Notes under the pieces: generated by a model | The model's input: only the letters and a program-made list of their open reading frames with translations | What the model was told of the DNA's origin: nothing | Database searches by the model: none | Position numbers and translations under genes: made by a program | From: Rhodoferax sp. | GTDB taxonomy: Bacteria > Pseudomonadota > Gammaproteobacteria > Burkholderiales > Burkholderiaceae_C | DNA length: 64,000 bases | NCBI RefSeq assembly: GCF_028689295.1 | Contig: NZ_JAQTWL010000001.1 | Coordinates: forward strand, 124,001-188,000 | Reading direction: 5' to 3' | Shown here: positions 25,481 to 34,743 of the stretch, one piece after another | How positions within the stretch are numbered: the stretch's first letter is position 1 | Layout of the letters: each line of letters opens with the position of its first letter

Positions 25481-26569
25481 ATGAAAACATTCACACTATT
25501 CACCCAACGCAGCCGACCGTTTGCATTTTCCCTTCTGTTTTTGGCCCTTGCAGCCTACCTGCCGATTTCCCATTTGGTATTTGCTCCTGACAGTGCCTTT
25601 CACTTATCGCTGTTCCTGGTCAACCTGATTGGACAGATTGTGTGCTTTGCCTTGTTGGCACTGGCACTGGATTTTGTCTGGGGCCTACTTGGCATTCTCA
25701 GCCTGGGACATGGGGTTTTCTTCGGGATTGGCGGCTACGTCATGGGTTTTTATCTGCTGAATGCAGCCTATGGTGACACGCAGGTTTTGCCTGACTTCAT
25801 GTTGTTCATGGGGTGGGATAAATTTCCGACGGTCTTGGAGTTGTTTGCACACCTGCCAGTTGCCGTGATTCTGGCCATTGTTATGGCCGTCGCAGTGGCG
25901 GCTGTATTCGGCTTTGCCACATTCCGCTCGCGCATCAACGGTGTGTATTTTTCCATCATCACACAGGCGCTAACCTATGCATTGATGCTGCTGCTCTTCA
26001 ACAATGACTTGGGGCTTGGTGGTAATAACGGCTTGACAGGTTTTACCTCAGTGGCAGGATTTCCTTTGGCCCAGGCTTCAACTCAGGTCTGGCTTGCTTG
26101 CGCCGCATGTCTGGTGTTCTCTGCGGCTTATCTGTTGCTGCGCACCATTGCCGATTCAAGCCTGGGCCAGGCGATGGTCGGAGTTCGAGACGATGAACCG
26201 CGACTGCGCTTTCTGGGCTACCGTACCGACCGCATCAAGCTCGTCGCCTGGTGTCTCTCTGCAGCAGTTGCTGCCGTGGCGGGCATGCTCTATGTGCCTC
26301 AGGTCGGCATCATCAACCCCGGCATCGTGTCGCCACTTTTGTCAGTGGAAATTGCGGTCTGGGTTGCCATTGGCGGACGCGGGACCTTGATTGGCGCAGT
26401 GTTAGGCGCTGTGCTGGTCACTAGTCTGAAATTCTGGTTGAGTGCCAGCATTCCCAGCTTGTGGCCATTTGTGTTGGCTGCGACCACGCTATTTATTACC
26501 GTGGGCCTGAAAAATGGCTTATGGAGCGTCGGTTCATTGATCCGTGGCAAGCGCGGGGAATATGTATGA
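25481..26569 (+). CDS. urtC: Urea/amide ABC transporter permease UrtC-like
   Basis: A 362-residue LivM-type permease with about nine to ten hydrophobic segments. Family motifs include WGLLGILSLGHGVFFGIGGY, FRSRINGVYFSIITQALTYA and the cytoplasmic EAA-like loop VRDDEPRLRFLGYRTDRIKL. It starts 4 bp after urtB and ends in a 4-bp overlap with the ATPase gene. It forms the second half of the membrane channel with UrtB. Confidence 0.93.
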   Translation: MKTFTLFTQRSRPFAFSLLFLALAAYLPISHLVFAPDSAFHLSLFLVNLIGQIVCFALLALALDFVWGLLGILSLGHGVFFGIGGYVMGFYLLNAAYGDTQVLPDFMLFMGWDKFPTVLELFAHLPVAVILAIVMAVAVAAVFGFATFRSRINGVYFSIITQALTYALMLLLFNNDLGLGGNNGLTGFTSVAGFPLAQASTQVWLACAACLVFSAAYLLLRTIADSSLGQAMVGVRDDEPRLRFLGYRTDRIKLVAWCLSAAVAAVAGMLYVPQVGIINPGIVSPLLSVEIAVWVAIGGRGTLIGAVLGAVLVTSLKFWLSASIPSLWPFVLAATTLFITVGLKNGLWSVGSLIRGKRGEYV

Positions 26570-27315
26570 CAACTTCCATCGCTCTTTATGTCAATGGTCT
26601 GAGCGTCAATTTTGGCGGCTTTGCCGCGCTGACTAATTTGACCCTGGAGATTCCCTACGGTCAGACGCGAGCCATCATTGGTGCCAACGGTGCTGGAAAA
26701 ACGACGTTTATGGATGTGATAACCGGCAAGACGCGCCCGACCAAGGGTGAGGTCTTTCTCGATAAATCGGTTGATCTGACTGCACTTGATGAAGCCGCTA
26801 TCGCCAGAAAAGGCATTGGCCGCAAGTTCCAGAAGCCAAGTGTCTTTGAGGCATTGCCGGTGGAACAGAACGTTGAGCTGGCTGTCCGCAAAGGACAGGG
26901 ATTTGCCGCCATGCTGACGTCAAGCCTGAAGACCAGTCAGCGCCGACGCATCGAAGAGGTGCTGGTCACCATTGGATTGGTCGAGGAGCGCAGGCGCTTG
27001 GCTGGCACTTTGTCGCATGGCCAAAAACAATGGCTCGAAATCGGTATGTTATTGGCCGCCGAACCCAGAGTTTTGTTGCTGGATGAGCCCGTTGCGGGGA
27101 TGAGCGATGAAGAGACTGAACGCACTGTTGGACTCATCAAGCAGCTGGCATCACCTGATCGAGCCATTGTTGTTGTTGAACACGACATGGATTTTGTCAG
27201 CCGTGTTGCTGATCTCGTCACGGTCTTGCATGAGGGGCAATTGCTCGGCGAGGGCTCCATGGACTCTGTCCGCACTGATCCACGCGTGATTCAGGTTTAT
27301 TTGGGGCGGAGCTGA
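26566..27315 (+). CDS. urtD: Urea/amide ABC transporter ATP-binding protein UrtD-like
   Basis: A 249-residue LivG-type ATPase energising import: Walker A GANGAGKTT, Q-loop region GRKFQKPSVFEALPVEQNVE, signature LSHGQKQWLEIGMLL, Walker B VLLLDEPVAGMSDEE and H-loop VVVEHDMDF. The signature LSHGQ rather than LSGGQ is characteristic of UrtD. ATG at 26566 overlaps the urtC stop (ATGA); earlier in-frame codons lie inside urtC. Confidence 0.95.
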   Translation: MTTSIALYVNGLSVNFGGFAALTNLTLEIPYGQTRAIIGANGAGKTTFMDVITGKTRPTKGEVFLDKSVDLTALDEAAIARKGIGRKFQKPSVFEALPVEQNVELAVRKGQGFAAMLTSSLKTSQRRRIEEVLVTIGLVEERRRLAGTLSHGQKQWLEIGMLLAAEPRVLLLDEPVAGMSDEETERTVGLIKQLASPDRAIVVVEHDMDFVSRVADLVTVLHEGQLLGEGSMDSVRTDPRVIQVYLGRS

Positions 27316-27317
27316 AC

Positions 27318-28022
27318 ATGTTGAATATCACAGGACTTAATCAGTATTACGGTGGCGGCCACGTATTGCGAAACATTGAGCTTTCGGTGCCTGACGGTTC
27401 TTGCACTGTGCTGCTGGGTCGTAATGGCGTTGGTAAAACAACCTTATTGCGCTGCCTCATGGGCTTGCTGCCCATACGTTCTGGCAGCATCAGTTTTGTC
27501 GGCCGCGACATAAGCCGCGACTCGCCGCAGACACGCGCTCGGGCGGGAATGGGCTATGTTCCCCAGGGAAGAGAGGTGTTCCCGGACCTTACCGTGGATG
27601 AAAATTTGCGCATTGGAGCCCTCACTGGAGAGCGACGTCTGGCATCTGCCCAAAAGGTGTTTACATATTCCGACGTCAATCAGCTATTCCCGGTACTTAA
27701 AACAATGAGCTCCCGTGTGGCGGGCAATCTTTCAGGCGGGCAGCAGCAACAGCTGGCCATTGCCCGCGCACTGCTGACTAATCCGACTTTGTTGATCCTG
27801 GACGAACCCACAGAGGGGATCCAGCCATCCATCGTTCAGGAAATTGAAGCTGTGATTCAGTCGCTCAAAGGACAGATGTCGATCCTGCTGGTCGAGCAGT
27901 TCTATGACTTTGCCGCAGCCGTTGCCGATCAGTATGTCGTCTTGGTGCGCGGTCAGGTGGTGGCTCATGGACTTGGTCGAAACATGGAGACTGACAAGGT
28001 GCATGAACTCATCACGTTTTAA
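27318..28022 (+). CDS. urtE: Urea/amide ABC transporter ATP-binding protein UrtE-like
   Basis: A 234-residue LivF-type ATPase, the second nucleotide-binding subunit. Walker A GRNGVGKTT, GMGYVPQGREVFPDLTVDEN, signature LSGGQQQQLAIARALL, Walker B LLILDEPTEGIQPSI and the H-loop VEQFYDFA (Q-F in place of the usual H, as is common in this subfamily). It starts 2 bp after urtD. The five transporter genes are in the canonical A-B-C-D-E order. Confidence 0.95.
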   Translation: MLNITGLNQYYGGGHVLRNIELSVPDGSCTVLLGRNGVGKTTLLRCLMGLLPIRSGSISFVGRDISRDSPQTRARAGMGYVPQGREVFPDLTVDENLRIGALTGERRLASAQKVFTYSDVNQLFPVLKTMSSRVAGNLSGGQQQQLAIARALLTNPTLLILDEPTEGIQPSIVQEIEAVIQSLKGQMSILLVEQFYDFAAAVADQYVVLVRGQVVAHGLGRNMETDKVHELITF

Positions 28023-28053
28023 GCAAGTTTGTATTTTTTTAAAGGAGATTGAA

Positions 28054-29046
28054 ATGACATGGCTTTCGCAATCGATCATGCACACACGCGGCGTAGCCCG
28101 TGGCGCAATAGGCACTACGCACGAACTCAGTGAGGCTCGACAAGGGACGTTTCACTACACCATTGGTCCTTACTCGCAACCTGTGATGCAGATTGCGCCG
28201 GGAGACCGTGTGGTGGTAGACACACGCGATGCGTTTGACGGCAAGATTCAGACTGAGCAGGACCTCCCAAGCGCCAAATTGCGTGTTCCGTTCTTAAATC
28301 CGCAAAGCGGTCCAATAATGATTGAGGGTGCCGAAAAAGGCGACGTTGTGGCAGTCCACATTGAGTCAATGTACCCGCGAGGTGCCAATCCGCGTGGCAC
28401 CTGCTGCTTGATCCCTCGTTTTGGCGCCCTTACTGGAACCCACTTCACTGCGCTTTTGAATGATCCCCTGCCCGAAATTACCCGCAAGATCGATATTGAT
28501 GAAGAAGGTGTTTACTGGAGCCGACGCGTCACGTTGCCCTACCGGCCTCATATCGGCACCTTGAGTCTGTCGCCAGAGATTGATTCGATCAATTCGTTGA
28601 CCCCTGACAACCACGGAGGCAACATGGATGTGCCCGACATGGGGCCGGGGAGTGTGACGTATCTTCCTGTGCGTTCTCTTGGCGCCCGCCTTTTTATTGG
28701 TGATGCACATGCATGCCAAGGGGATGGTGAAGTCTGCGGAACGGCTGTTGAATATGCCAGTCGCACCACGATCCACGTTGATCTCATCAAGGGTTGGGAA
28801 ATTGACTGGCCAAGACTGGAAACCGAACATCAAATCATGGCCATCGGCAGCGCTCGCCCGCTTGAGGATGCCACACGTATTGCGTATCACGAGCTTGTCA
28901 TGTGGATGGCCCAAGAATACGGCTATGACAAATGGGATGCCTACATGATGCTCAGCCAATGCGGCAAGGTCCGGCTTGGTAACTTTGTTGACCCCAAATA
29001 CACAGTGGCAGCCGGGGTTGAAAAGAAATATTTGGTCATGCCTTGA
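28054..29046 (+). CDS. fmdA: Formamidase / acetamidase (FmdA-AmdA family)
   Basis: A 330-residue cytoplasmic amidase of the formamidase/acetamidase family, releasing ammonia from formamide or acetamide. Recognisable parts: GDRVVVDTRDAFDGKI near the N terminus, EGAEKGDVVAVHIESM, the PHIGTLSLSPE and DNHGGNMDVPDM stretch, and ARLFIGDAHACQGDGEVCGT. ATG at 28054 follows a strong AAAGGAG. It follows the importer directly, so the operon takes up and hydrolyses amides. Which amide cannot be decided; the family includes both activities. Confidence 0.93.
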   Translation: MTWLSQSIMHTRGVARGAIGTTHELSEARQGTFHYTIGPYSQPVMQIAPGDRVVVDTRDAFDGKIQTEQDLPSAKLRVPFLNPQSGPIMIEGAEKGDVVAVHIESMYPRGANPRGTCCLIPRFGALTGTHFTALLNDPLPEITRKIDIDEEGVYWSRRVTLPYRPHIGTLSLSPEIDSINSLTPDNHGGNMDVPDMGPGSVTYLPVRSLGARLFIGDAHACQGDGEVCGTAVEYASRTTIHVDLIKGWEIDWPRLETEHQIMAIGSARPLEDATRIAYHELVMWMAQEYGYDKWDAYMMLSQCGKVRLGNFVDPKYTVAAGVEKKYLVMP

Positions 29047-29081
29047 GCATCGAGTCATTCATTTACAACTAGGAGTACCGC

Positions 29082-29843
29082 ATGGATCTTGGTCTTAAAG
29101 ACCTCAAGGCTGTTGTCACCGGTGGAACCAAGGGCATTGGCCGGGCCATCGTGGAAACGCTTTTGAGAGAGGGTGTGCAAGTCGCGTTCTGCGCCCGCAG
29201 CCTTGAAGAAGTGGCTGCAACAGAGGCGGAATTCTCGCGCTTTGGCGTCAAAGTTACGGGTCGGTCAGTAGATGTGGGAGATGGGCCAGCCCTCGCCACT
29301 TTTGTTGATGAGGCAAGCAAAACCTTGGGCGGTCTTGACATCGTGGTTGCCAACGTCAGTGCTCTTGCGATCAGCAACGATGAAGCCGGTTGGAAGAGCG
29401 GCTTTGACATCGACATGATGGGAACTGTGCGCCTGGTCAATGCTGCATTGCCAAGTCTTGAAAAAAGCACAAACGCGGCAATTGTCACGATCTCCAGTGT
29501 TTCCGCCCGCGAAATTGACTTCGCGGCTGGACCTTATGGAGCCTTCAAGGCGGCAATCGTTCACTACACGCAGGGACTGGCTTTGCACCTTGCTACAAAA
29601 AAAATCCGCGCTAACTCCGTGTCGCCTGGCAACACCTATTTTCAGGGCGGCGTGTGGGACAAGATTGAAAAAGGTAACCCGACGCTGTTCAAAGAAGCAT
29701 TGGCGTTGAATCCAACGGGAAGAATGGGAACCCCGCAGGAGATTGCCAATGCAGTGGTATTTCTTGTCAGCCCAGCGGCTAGCTTTGTCACTGGCACTAA
29801 TTTAGTGGTTGACGGTGCTTTAACAAGGGGTGTTCAACTCTAA
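29082..29843 (+). CDS. Short-chain dehydrogenase/reductase
   Basis: A 253-residue classical SDR with the cofactor motif TGGTKGIGRAIVE, the NVSAL segment in place of NNAG, the catalytic triad Ser in TISSVSA and YGAFK, and the C-terminal FVTGTNLVVDGALTRG. It lies 35 bp after the amidase gene with AGGAG before its ATG, so it is probably the last gene of the amide operon. The substrate is unknown; a role with the aldehyde or acid product of amide breakdown is a guess. Confidence 0.9.
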   Translation: MDLGLKDLKAVVTGGTKGIGRAIVETLLREGVQVAFCARSLEEVAATEAEFSRFGVKVTGRSVDVGDGPALATFVDEASKTLGGLDIVVANVSALAISNDEAGWKSGFDIDMMGTVRLVNAALPSLEKSTNAAIVTISSVSAREIDFAAGPYGAFKAAIVHYTQGLALHLATKKIRANSVSPGNTYFQGGVWDKIEKGNPTLFKEALALNPTGRMGTPQEIANAVVFLVSPAASFVTGTNLVVDGALTRGVQL

Positions 29844-30127
29844 GTCACTATCTACGAGAAAATATAACCTCGGCCGCATGTGGTGTTCAGCTGTTATGCG
29901 AGTGACCGGTTATTACACTCGGCAATACAAAAGCCACTGACTCCTTTGGGCACGTTGACGTCCGCCACGAACGCCTTGTGACGGATAATGAATTGGGCAA
30001 CCCGTAAGCTGACCGTCGTGACCGGCGGGAACGGGTCTGAAGCCGTCAGCGTTTTCTTGCATCGCCAAGTCGTGAGGGTCTTTCTCAAGCAGGCCTTTAG
30101 ACCCTTTAATACTTTGGCAATAAGGTA
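29844..30127. other. Intergenic region at right edge of amide locus
   Basis: No gene that I can support. A minus-strand frame of about 64 codons (29894-30088) has protein-like composition and could be a decayed mobile-element fragment, but I cannot assign it. No intrinsic terminator with a T-tract is obvious for the amide operon or for hemL. Confidence 0.45.
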
Positions 30128-31438
30128 TTACTTTGGAAGCAGTTTAAAGATTTCACGTGCTGCCGCCACGGATTCGGCAATGTCGGCATCGGTGTGCGCG
30201 TTGCTGACAAAACCGGCCTCGTAGAGCGCTGGCGCAATGTAAACGCCACGGTCCAGCAGTCCGTGGAACAACTGGTTGAATTTGGTGCCATCGGTCCTCA
30301 TCACCTGGCTGTAGGTGCTGGGCAGGGTGTCGAGCAAATAAAAGCCCATCATGCCGCCCTCAGAGTCGCCACAAAACGCCACGCCTTCAGCCTTTGCGGC
30401 TTGACTCATACCGTTGATCAGAGCGCGGGTCTTGCGGCCCAGTTCGTCGTAAAAGCCGGGCTTGCTGATCTCGGCCAGCGTTGCCAGGCCGCAGGCCGTG
30501 GCCACCGGGTTGCCGCTCAGTGTGCCGGCCTGATAGACGGTGCCCAGCGGCGCCAGGTGTTCCATCACCGCGCGTTTGGCGCCAAAGGCGGCCAGCGGCA
30601 TGCCGCCGCCAATCACCTTGCCCATCACCGTCATGTCGGGCTCGAAGCCGGGAATTTCTTTGGCATAGACGCTTTGCGCGCCGCCCAGCGCCACCCTGAA
30701 GCCAGTCATCACCTCGTCAAACACCAGCAGCGCGCCGTATTGCGTGCAGAGCTCGCGGCAGCGTTTGACAAACGGCACGCTGGCGCGCACGAAGTTCATG
30801 TTGCCGCAGATCGGCTCCATCATCAGGCAGGCGATTTCATTGCCTTGTTCGGCAAAAGCGGCTTCGAGCTGCTCGATGTTGTTGTACTCCAGCACCAGCG
30901 TGTGCTGCACCACCTCGGGCGGCACGCCGGCGCTGGTCGGGTTGCCAAAGGTGGCCAGGCCCGAGCCGGCTTTCACCAGCAGCGCGTCAGCGTGGCCGTG
31001 GTAGCAGCCCTCGAACTTGATGAACTTGCTGCGCCCGGTGGCACCACGCGCCAGACGGATGGTGCTCATGGCAGCCTCAGTGCCGGAACTCACCAGTCGC
31101 ACCATGTCCATGCTCGGCATGATTTTCAGGATGGCTTCGGCCAGTTCCACTTCGCGCTCGGTGGGAGCGCCGTAAGAGAAACCTTCGAGCACCGCTTTTT
31201 GCACTGCTTCCACCACCGCCGGGTGGCCGTGGCCCAGAATCATCGGGCCCCAGGAGCCGATGTAGTCGGTGTAGCGCTGGCCGTTGGCGTCCCAGATGTA
31301 GGCGCCTTGCGCGCGGCTGATAAACCGTGGTGTGCCGCCGACGGCGCGAAAAGCGCGCACCGGAGAGTTGACCCCGCCCGGGATCACTTTTGAGGCGCGG
31401 GCAAACAGGGTGGCATTGCGGTCGATGGAGGATGTCAT
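30128..31438 (-). CDS. hemL: Glutamate-1-semialdehyde 2,1-aminomutase
   Basis: HemL converts glutamate-1-semialdehyde to 5-aminolevulinate, feeding heme and siroheme synthesis in the C5 pathway. The 436-residue PLP enzyme shows [10 protein letters not shown], the substrate region [15 protein letters not shown], the PLP Asp in [13 protein letters not shown], the Schiff-base Lys in [11 protein letters not shown], and [12 protein letters not shown]. Siroheme is the cofactor of DsrAB at the right end of the window, but hemL is a general gene. It is divergent from the rubredoxin gene. Confidence 0.97.
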   Translation of the reverse strand: MTSSIDRNATLFARASKVIPGGVNSPVRAFRAVGGTPRFISRAQGAYIWDANGQRYTDYIGSWGPMILGHGHPAVVEAVQKAVLEGFSYGAPTEREVELAEAILKIMPSMDMVRLVSSGTEAAMSTIRLARGATGRSKFIKFEGCYHGHADALLVKAGSGLATFGNPTSAGVPPEVVQHTLVLEYNNIEQLEAAFAEQGNEIACLMMEPICGNMNFVRASVPFVKRCRELCTQYGALLVFDEVMTGFRVALGGAQSVYAKEIPGFEPDMTVMGKVIGGGMPLAAFGAKRAVMEHLAPLGTVYQAGTLSGNPVATACGLATLAEISKPGFYDELGRKTRALINGMSQAAKAEGVAFCGDSEGGMMGFYLLDTLPSTYSQVMRTDGTKFNQLFHGLLDRGVYIAPALYEAGFVSNAHTDADIAESVAAAREIFKLLPK

Positions 31439-31540
31439 GGTCTTCTTCAGGCAAAATTGGGGGATGGGTACCGAGGTTGATTGCTGAAATCAGCCTGAGG
31501 TGCATGGAGATGGATATTCTATTGGAAGGCCTTGGACGCT

Positions 31541-31714
31541 GTGACGCAATCGACAACCTGGATGTGCCTGATTTGTGGCTGGATTTATGACGAGCAAGTG
31601 GGTGATCCCGAACATGGTGTGCCAGCTGGCACGGCCTGGCGCGATGTGCCGCTCAATTGGACCTGCCCCGAATGCGGGGCACGCAAGGAAGATTTCGAGA
31701 TGGTTCAAATTTGA
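31541..31714 (+). CDS. Rubredoxin
   Basis: A small FeS4 electron carrier with two knuckles: MCLICGWIYDE and CPECGARKEDFE, with the intervening GTAWRDVPLNWTC typical of the family. GTG at 31541 is preferred because GGAAGG lies about 11 bases upstream; TTG at 31532 is too close to it. The product is about 57 residues. It overlaps the convergent photolyase gene by 10 bp at the 3' end. Rubredoxin next to hemL is common in betaproteobacteria. The redox partner is unknown. Confidence 0.92.
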   Translation: MTQSTTWMCLICGWIYDEQVGDPEHGVPAGTAWRDVPLNWTCPECGARKEDFEMVQI

Positions 31715-33198
31715 AGTGTCGGTGGGCCTGACTTCTTGACCATCGCATAACGCTGCAATGTTTTTGTCCGAGCCTCGTCGTGCGCCACGATCGGGTGAGG
31801 GTAGTCCCGGCCCAGCACCACGCCCGCCATTTGCAACTCGAGCGGTTTGGCCGCCCAGGGCGCGTGGATAGCTTTGTCTGACAGCTTGGCCAGTTGCGGC
31901 AGGTAGCGGCGGATGAACTTGCCCTGCGGGTCGAACTTTTCGCTCTGACTGACCGGGTTGAAAATGCGAAAGTAGGGCTGTGCGTCACAGCCGCTGGACG
32001 CCACCCATTGCCAGCCGCCATTGTTGGCCGAGAGGTCGAAGTCGTTGAGCTGCTCGGCAAAGTAGCGCTCGCCCCGGCGCCAGTCGATTCCCAGGTCTTT
32101 CACCAGAAAGCTGCCCGCCACCATGCGCAGGCGGTTGTGCATGTAGCCGGTCTGGTTGAGCTGCGCCATGGCGGCATCCACCAACGGGTAGCCGGTGCAC
32201 CCTTCGCACCATGCCTTGAACAGTTCTTCTGCGTGCAGGCCGCTTTCCCATTCAATGGCGTCGTATTCGGGCTTGAAGGCCTGGTTCGCCACATGCGGAA
32301 AATTGGCCAGAATGGCAAAGTAAAAATCGCGCCACACCAGCTCGCTGAGCCACACGGCCGCGCCCGCGCTGCCTGCGGCCTGGCGCTGCAGGGCACTACG
32401 CACCAGCTGGCGGATCGACACGGTGCCAAAGCGCAGGTGCGCGCCCAGGTAACTCGGGCCTTTGACCGCCGGAAAGTCGCGCGTGGTGTGGTAGTCGTCC
32501 ATGCGTTCAAAGAAACTTTCATACAGGGCATGACCACCGCGCTCACCGGTTGGAATTTTCAGGCCGGCCAGGTTGGTGACCTCGAAGCCGATGGCGCCCA
32601 GGCTGGGCACGGGCCGCTGGAATTCTGGTGGGCGTTCGCTCAATTGCGAAGCCAGCGCAGCGCTGTCGTGACACGCCAGATGTTCAGGCGCCACGCGTGA
32701 CAGCCAGTTGTTCTTGTAGGGGGTGAAGACACCATAGGGCGTGCCGGACTGGGTGAGGATGTCGCGGCCTTCAAAAATCACCTGGTCCTTGCAGGTGAAG
32801 AATGCACAGCCAACTTGCGCCAGCGCCTGGCGCACCGCTTCATCGCGCGCCAGCGCTTGCGGCTCGTAGTCGCGCGCGGCAAAGACCGCCTGCGCCTCTA
32901 ATTGGACCGCCAGGCGCGGGATGTCTTCGCTGGCCATTGCATGGCGCACGATCAGGCCCGCGCCCGCCTTGCCGCTGAGTTGGCGCAAGGCCGCGTCCAG
33001 GTCCACCAAAGATTCACGGATGAATTCCACGCGCCGGTCAGCCCGTGGCAGCCCCGTCAGAATGGCCTCGTCGAAGACAAAAACACAGTGCAGCTGGCGG
33101 CATCGCGAGAGCGCCAGTTGCAGTGCCGCGTTGTCGTTGACGCGCAAATCGCGCCGAAACCACATCAGGCCGGTGTCAAAACTTTGGGTCATGTTCAT
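31705..33198 (-). CDS. phrB: Deoxyribodipyrimidine photolyase (CPD class I)
   Basis: A 497-residue light-driven repair enzyme for cyclobutane pyrimidine dimers. The N-terminal antenna domain opens LMWFRRDLRVNDNAAL. The C-terminal FAD domain contains WREFYF-type VWRDFYFAIL, CTGYPLVDAAMAQLNQTGYMHNR split over the usual region, and NNGGWQWVASSGCDAQPYFR. A Trp-rich electron path appears intact. Either of two ATGs (33198 or 33192) could start it. A photolyase suggests a surface or lit habitat. Confidence 0.96.
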   Translation of the reverse strand: MNMTQSFDTGLMWFRRDLRVNDNAALQLALSRCRQLHCVFVFDEAILTGLPRADRRVEFIRESLVDLDAALRQLSGKAGAGLIVRHAMASEDIPRLAVQLEAQAVFAARDYEPQALARDEAVRQALAQVGCAFFTCKDQVIFEGRDILTQSGTPYGVFTPYKNNWLSRVAPEHLACHDSAALASQLSERPPEFQRPVPSLGAIGFEVTNLAGLKIPTGERGGHALYESFFERMDDYHTTRDFPAVKGPSYLGAHLRFGTVSIRQLVRSALQRQAAGSAGAAVWLSELVWRDFYFAILANFPHVANQAFKPEYDAIEWESGLHAEELFKAWCEGCTGYPLVDAAMAQLNQTGYMHNRLRMVAGSFLVKDLGIDWRRGERYFAEQLNDFDLSANNGGWQWVASSGCDAQPYFRIFNPVSQSEKFDPQGKFIRRYLPQLAKLSDKAIHAPWAAKPLELQMAGVVLGRDYPHPIVAHDEARTKTLQRYAMVKKSGPPTLQI

Positions 33199-33213
33199 CG
33201 CTAAAATTGTTCC

Positions 33214-33813
33214 ATGTCATCTGATTCTGCGCCCATCAACCTGACGAATCATTTTCTGATCGCCATGCCCGGTCTGCAGGATCCGCTGTTCGGGCAAAGT
33301 GTCGTGTATCTGTGCGAGCACAGCCCGCGCGGGGCCTTGGGACTGGTCATCAACAAGCCCTGCGAGATCAATCTCAAGGGCCTGTTCGACAAGGTCGAGT
33401 TGCCCTTGACTCGCCCGGACCTGCAGGCGGCGCCCGTGTTCTATGGCGGCCCGGTGCAGACCGAGCGCGGCTTTGTGCTGCACGAGGCCACTTTTGCCGA
33501 TGACAAGCAGCCCGAACAGCCGGTCTATACCAGCACCATGATCATCCCGGGCGGCCTGGAGATGACCACCTCGCGCGACGTGCTGGAGGCTATCTCCACC
33601 GGGAGCGGGCCGCGCAAGGTGCTGATCTCTTTGGGCTATGCGGCCTGGGGCGAGGGCCAGCTGGAGTCCGAACTGAGCGAGAACAGCTGGCTCACAGTGG
33701 AAGCCGATGCCCGCCTGATCTTCGAGACGCCGGTGGCCGAGCGTTATACGCAGGCGCTCAAGTTGCTGGGCCTGGAGCCCTGGATGCTGGCACCCGATGC
33801 CGGACACGCATGA
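33214..33813 (+). CDS. yqgE: UPF0301 protein YqgE/AlgH
   Basis: A 199-residue member of the conserved YqgE/AlgH family. Motifs: LTNHFLIAMPGLQDPLFGQSV at the start, ALGLVINKP, VFYGGPVQTERGFVLH and KVLISLGYAAWGEGQLESEL. Biochemical function is not established; Pseudomonas AlgH has been linked to alginate and stress control. The gene overlaps ruvX by 4 bp, the conserved yqgE-yqgF arrangement. Confidence 0.94.
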   Translation: MSSDSAPINLTNHFLIAMPGLQDPLFGQSVVYLCEHSPRGALGLVINKPCEINLKGLFDKVELPLTRPDLQAAPVFYGGPVQTERGFVLHEATFADDKQPEQPVYTSTMIIPGGLEMTTSRDVLEAISTGSGPRKVLISLGYAAWGEGQLESELSENSWLTVEADARLIFETPVAERYTQALKLLGLEPWMLAPDAGHA

Positions 33814-34247
33814 GCACCCTGACCGACAGTTCAAGTGTCAACGCACAGCCGCTGGTGCCGGCCCATTTGCAGACTTTCATGGCGCTCGACTTCGGCCTCA
33901 AGCGCACCGGCTTGGCGGTGGGGAACCGAATTTTGCGCACGGCCCAACCGCAGGGCACGATCAGCGCCGAGGGCCAGGCCCGTTTTGAGAAAGTTGCGCA
34001 GCAGCTCAAGACCTGGCAGCCCGACGCGCTGGTGGTCGGTGTGCCGTTTCACCCCGATGGCGCCGCCCACGAAAACACCGTGCGGGCGCGCCGCTTTGCG
34101 CGCCAATTACATGGCCGTTTCAACTTGCCGGTGTTCGAGGTGGACGAGCGCTACACCACCACCGAGGCCCACTCGCAGGGTGCGCGTGACGCCGATGCCG
34201 CCGCGGCCTGCATCATTCTGGAACAGTTTTTAAGGAGTCTTCCATGA
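33810..34247 (+). CDS. ruvX: Holliday junction resolvase-like RuvX/YqgF
   Basis: A 145-residue RNase H-fold nuclease implicated in pre-16S rRNA 5'-end processing and possibly Holliday junction resolution. The family motif ALDFGLKRTGLAVGN carries the first Asp; VVGVPFHPDG and VDERYTTTEAHSQGARDADAAAA carry the remaining acidic residues. It overlaps yqgE and pyrR by 4 bp each. Confidence 0.94.
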   Translation: MSTLTDSSSVNAQPLVPAHLQTFMALDFGLKRTGLAVGNRILRTAQPQGTISAEGQARFEKVAQQLKTWQPDALVVGVPFHPDGAAHENTVRARRFARQLHGRFNLPVFEVDERYTTTEAHSQGARDADAAAACIILEQFLRSLP

Positions 34248-34741
34248 GCACACTGGCACTCGATGCCGAGGCGCTGTATGCCGATCTGGCGGGCAAGCTG
34301 CGCCCGCTGCTGCAGCCGGGAACGCAACTGCTGGGCATCGCCTCGGGCGGCGTCTGGCTGGCCGAGCGCCTGCAGCAGGACCTTGGCATGGCGCAGCCCT
34401 TTGGCGTGATTTCGTCGGCCATGCACCGCGACGACTATGCCCGCCGCGGCATGACAGTGTCGAAGCAGACGCAAATCCCCTTTGACGTCAATGGCGCCCA
34501 TGTGCTGCTGCTCGACGATGTGCTGTTCACCGGACGCACGGTGCGCGCGGTGCTGAACGAACTGTTCGATTTTGGCCGCCCGGCCAGCGTCAGGCTGGCG
34601 GTGCTGGTGGACCGCGGCGGCCGCGAGCTGCCGATCCAGGCCGACCTGTGCAGCGCGCGCATTCACCTGCCCGCCAGCCAGTCGCTGGCGCTGCTGCGCG
34701 CTGATGACGGCCGCTTCAGTTTTAACGTGAAAGACATTTAG
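34244..34741 (+). CDS. pyrR: PyrR-like uracil phosphoribosyltransferase / pyrimidine regulator
   Basis: A 165-residue type-I phosphoribosyltransferase with the PRPP motif [20 protein letters not shown] and the flexible-loop region [11 protein letters not shown]. In Gram-positives PyrR attenuates pyr transcription; in betaproteobacteria its role is less clear. I saw no attenuator or PyrR-binding loop between it and pyrB, only a 2-bp gap. It sits immediately before pyrB and the pyrC-like gene, so a pyrimidine role is safe. Confidence 0.93.
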   Translation: MSTLALDAEALYADLAGKLRPLLQPGTQLLGIASGGVWLAERLQQDLGMAQPFGVISSAMHRDDYARRGMTVSKQTQIPFDVNGAHVLLLDDVLFTGRTVRAVLNELFDFGRPASVRLAVLVDRGGRELPIQADLCSARIHLPASQSLALLRADDGRFSFNVKDI

Positions 34742-34743
34742 CC

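Noticed and set aside
29894-30088. 64-codon minus-strand frame after the SDR gene
   Set aside because: Protein-like composition hints at a decayed element, but I could not match it to any family and no start or partner supports it.
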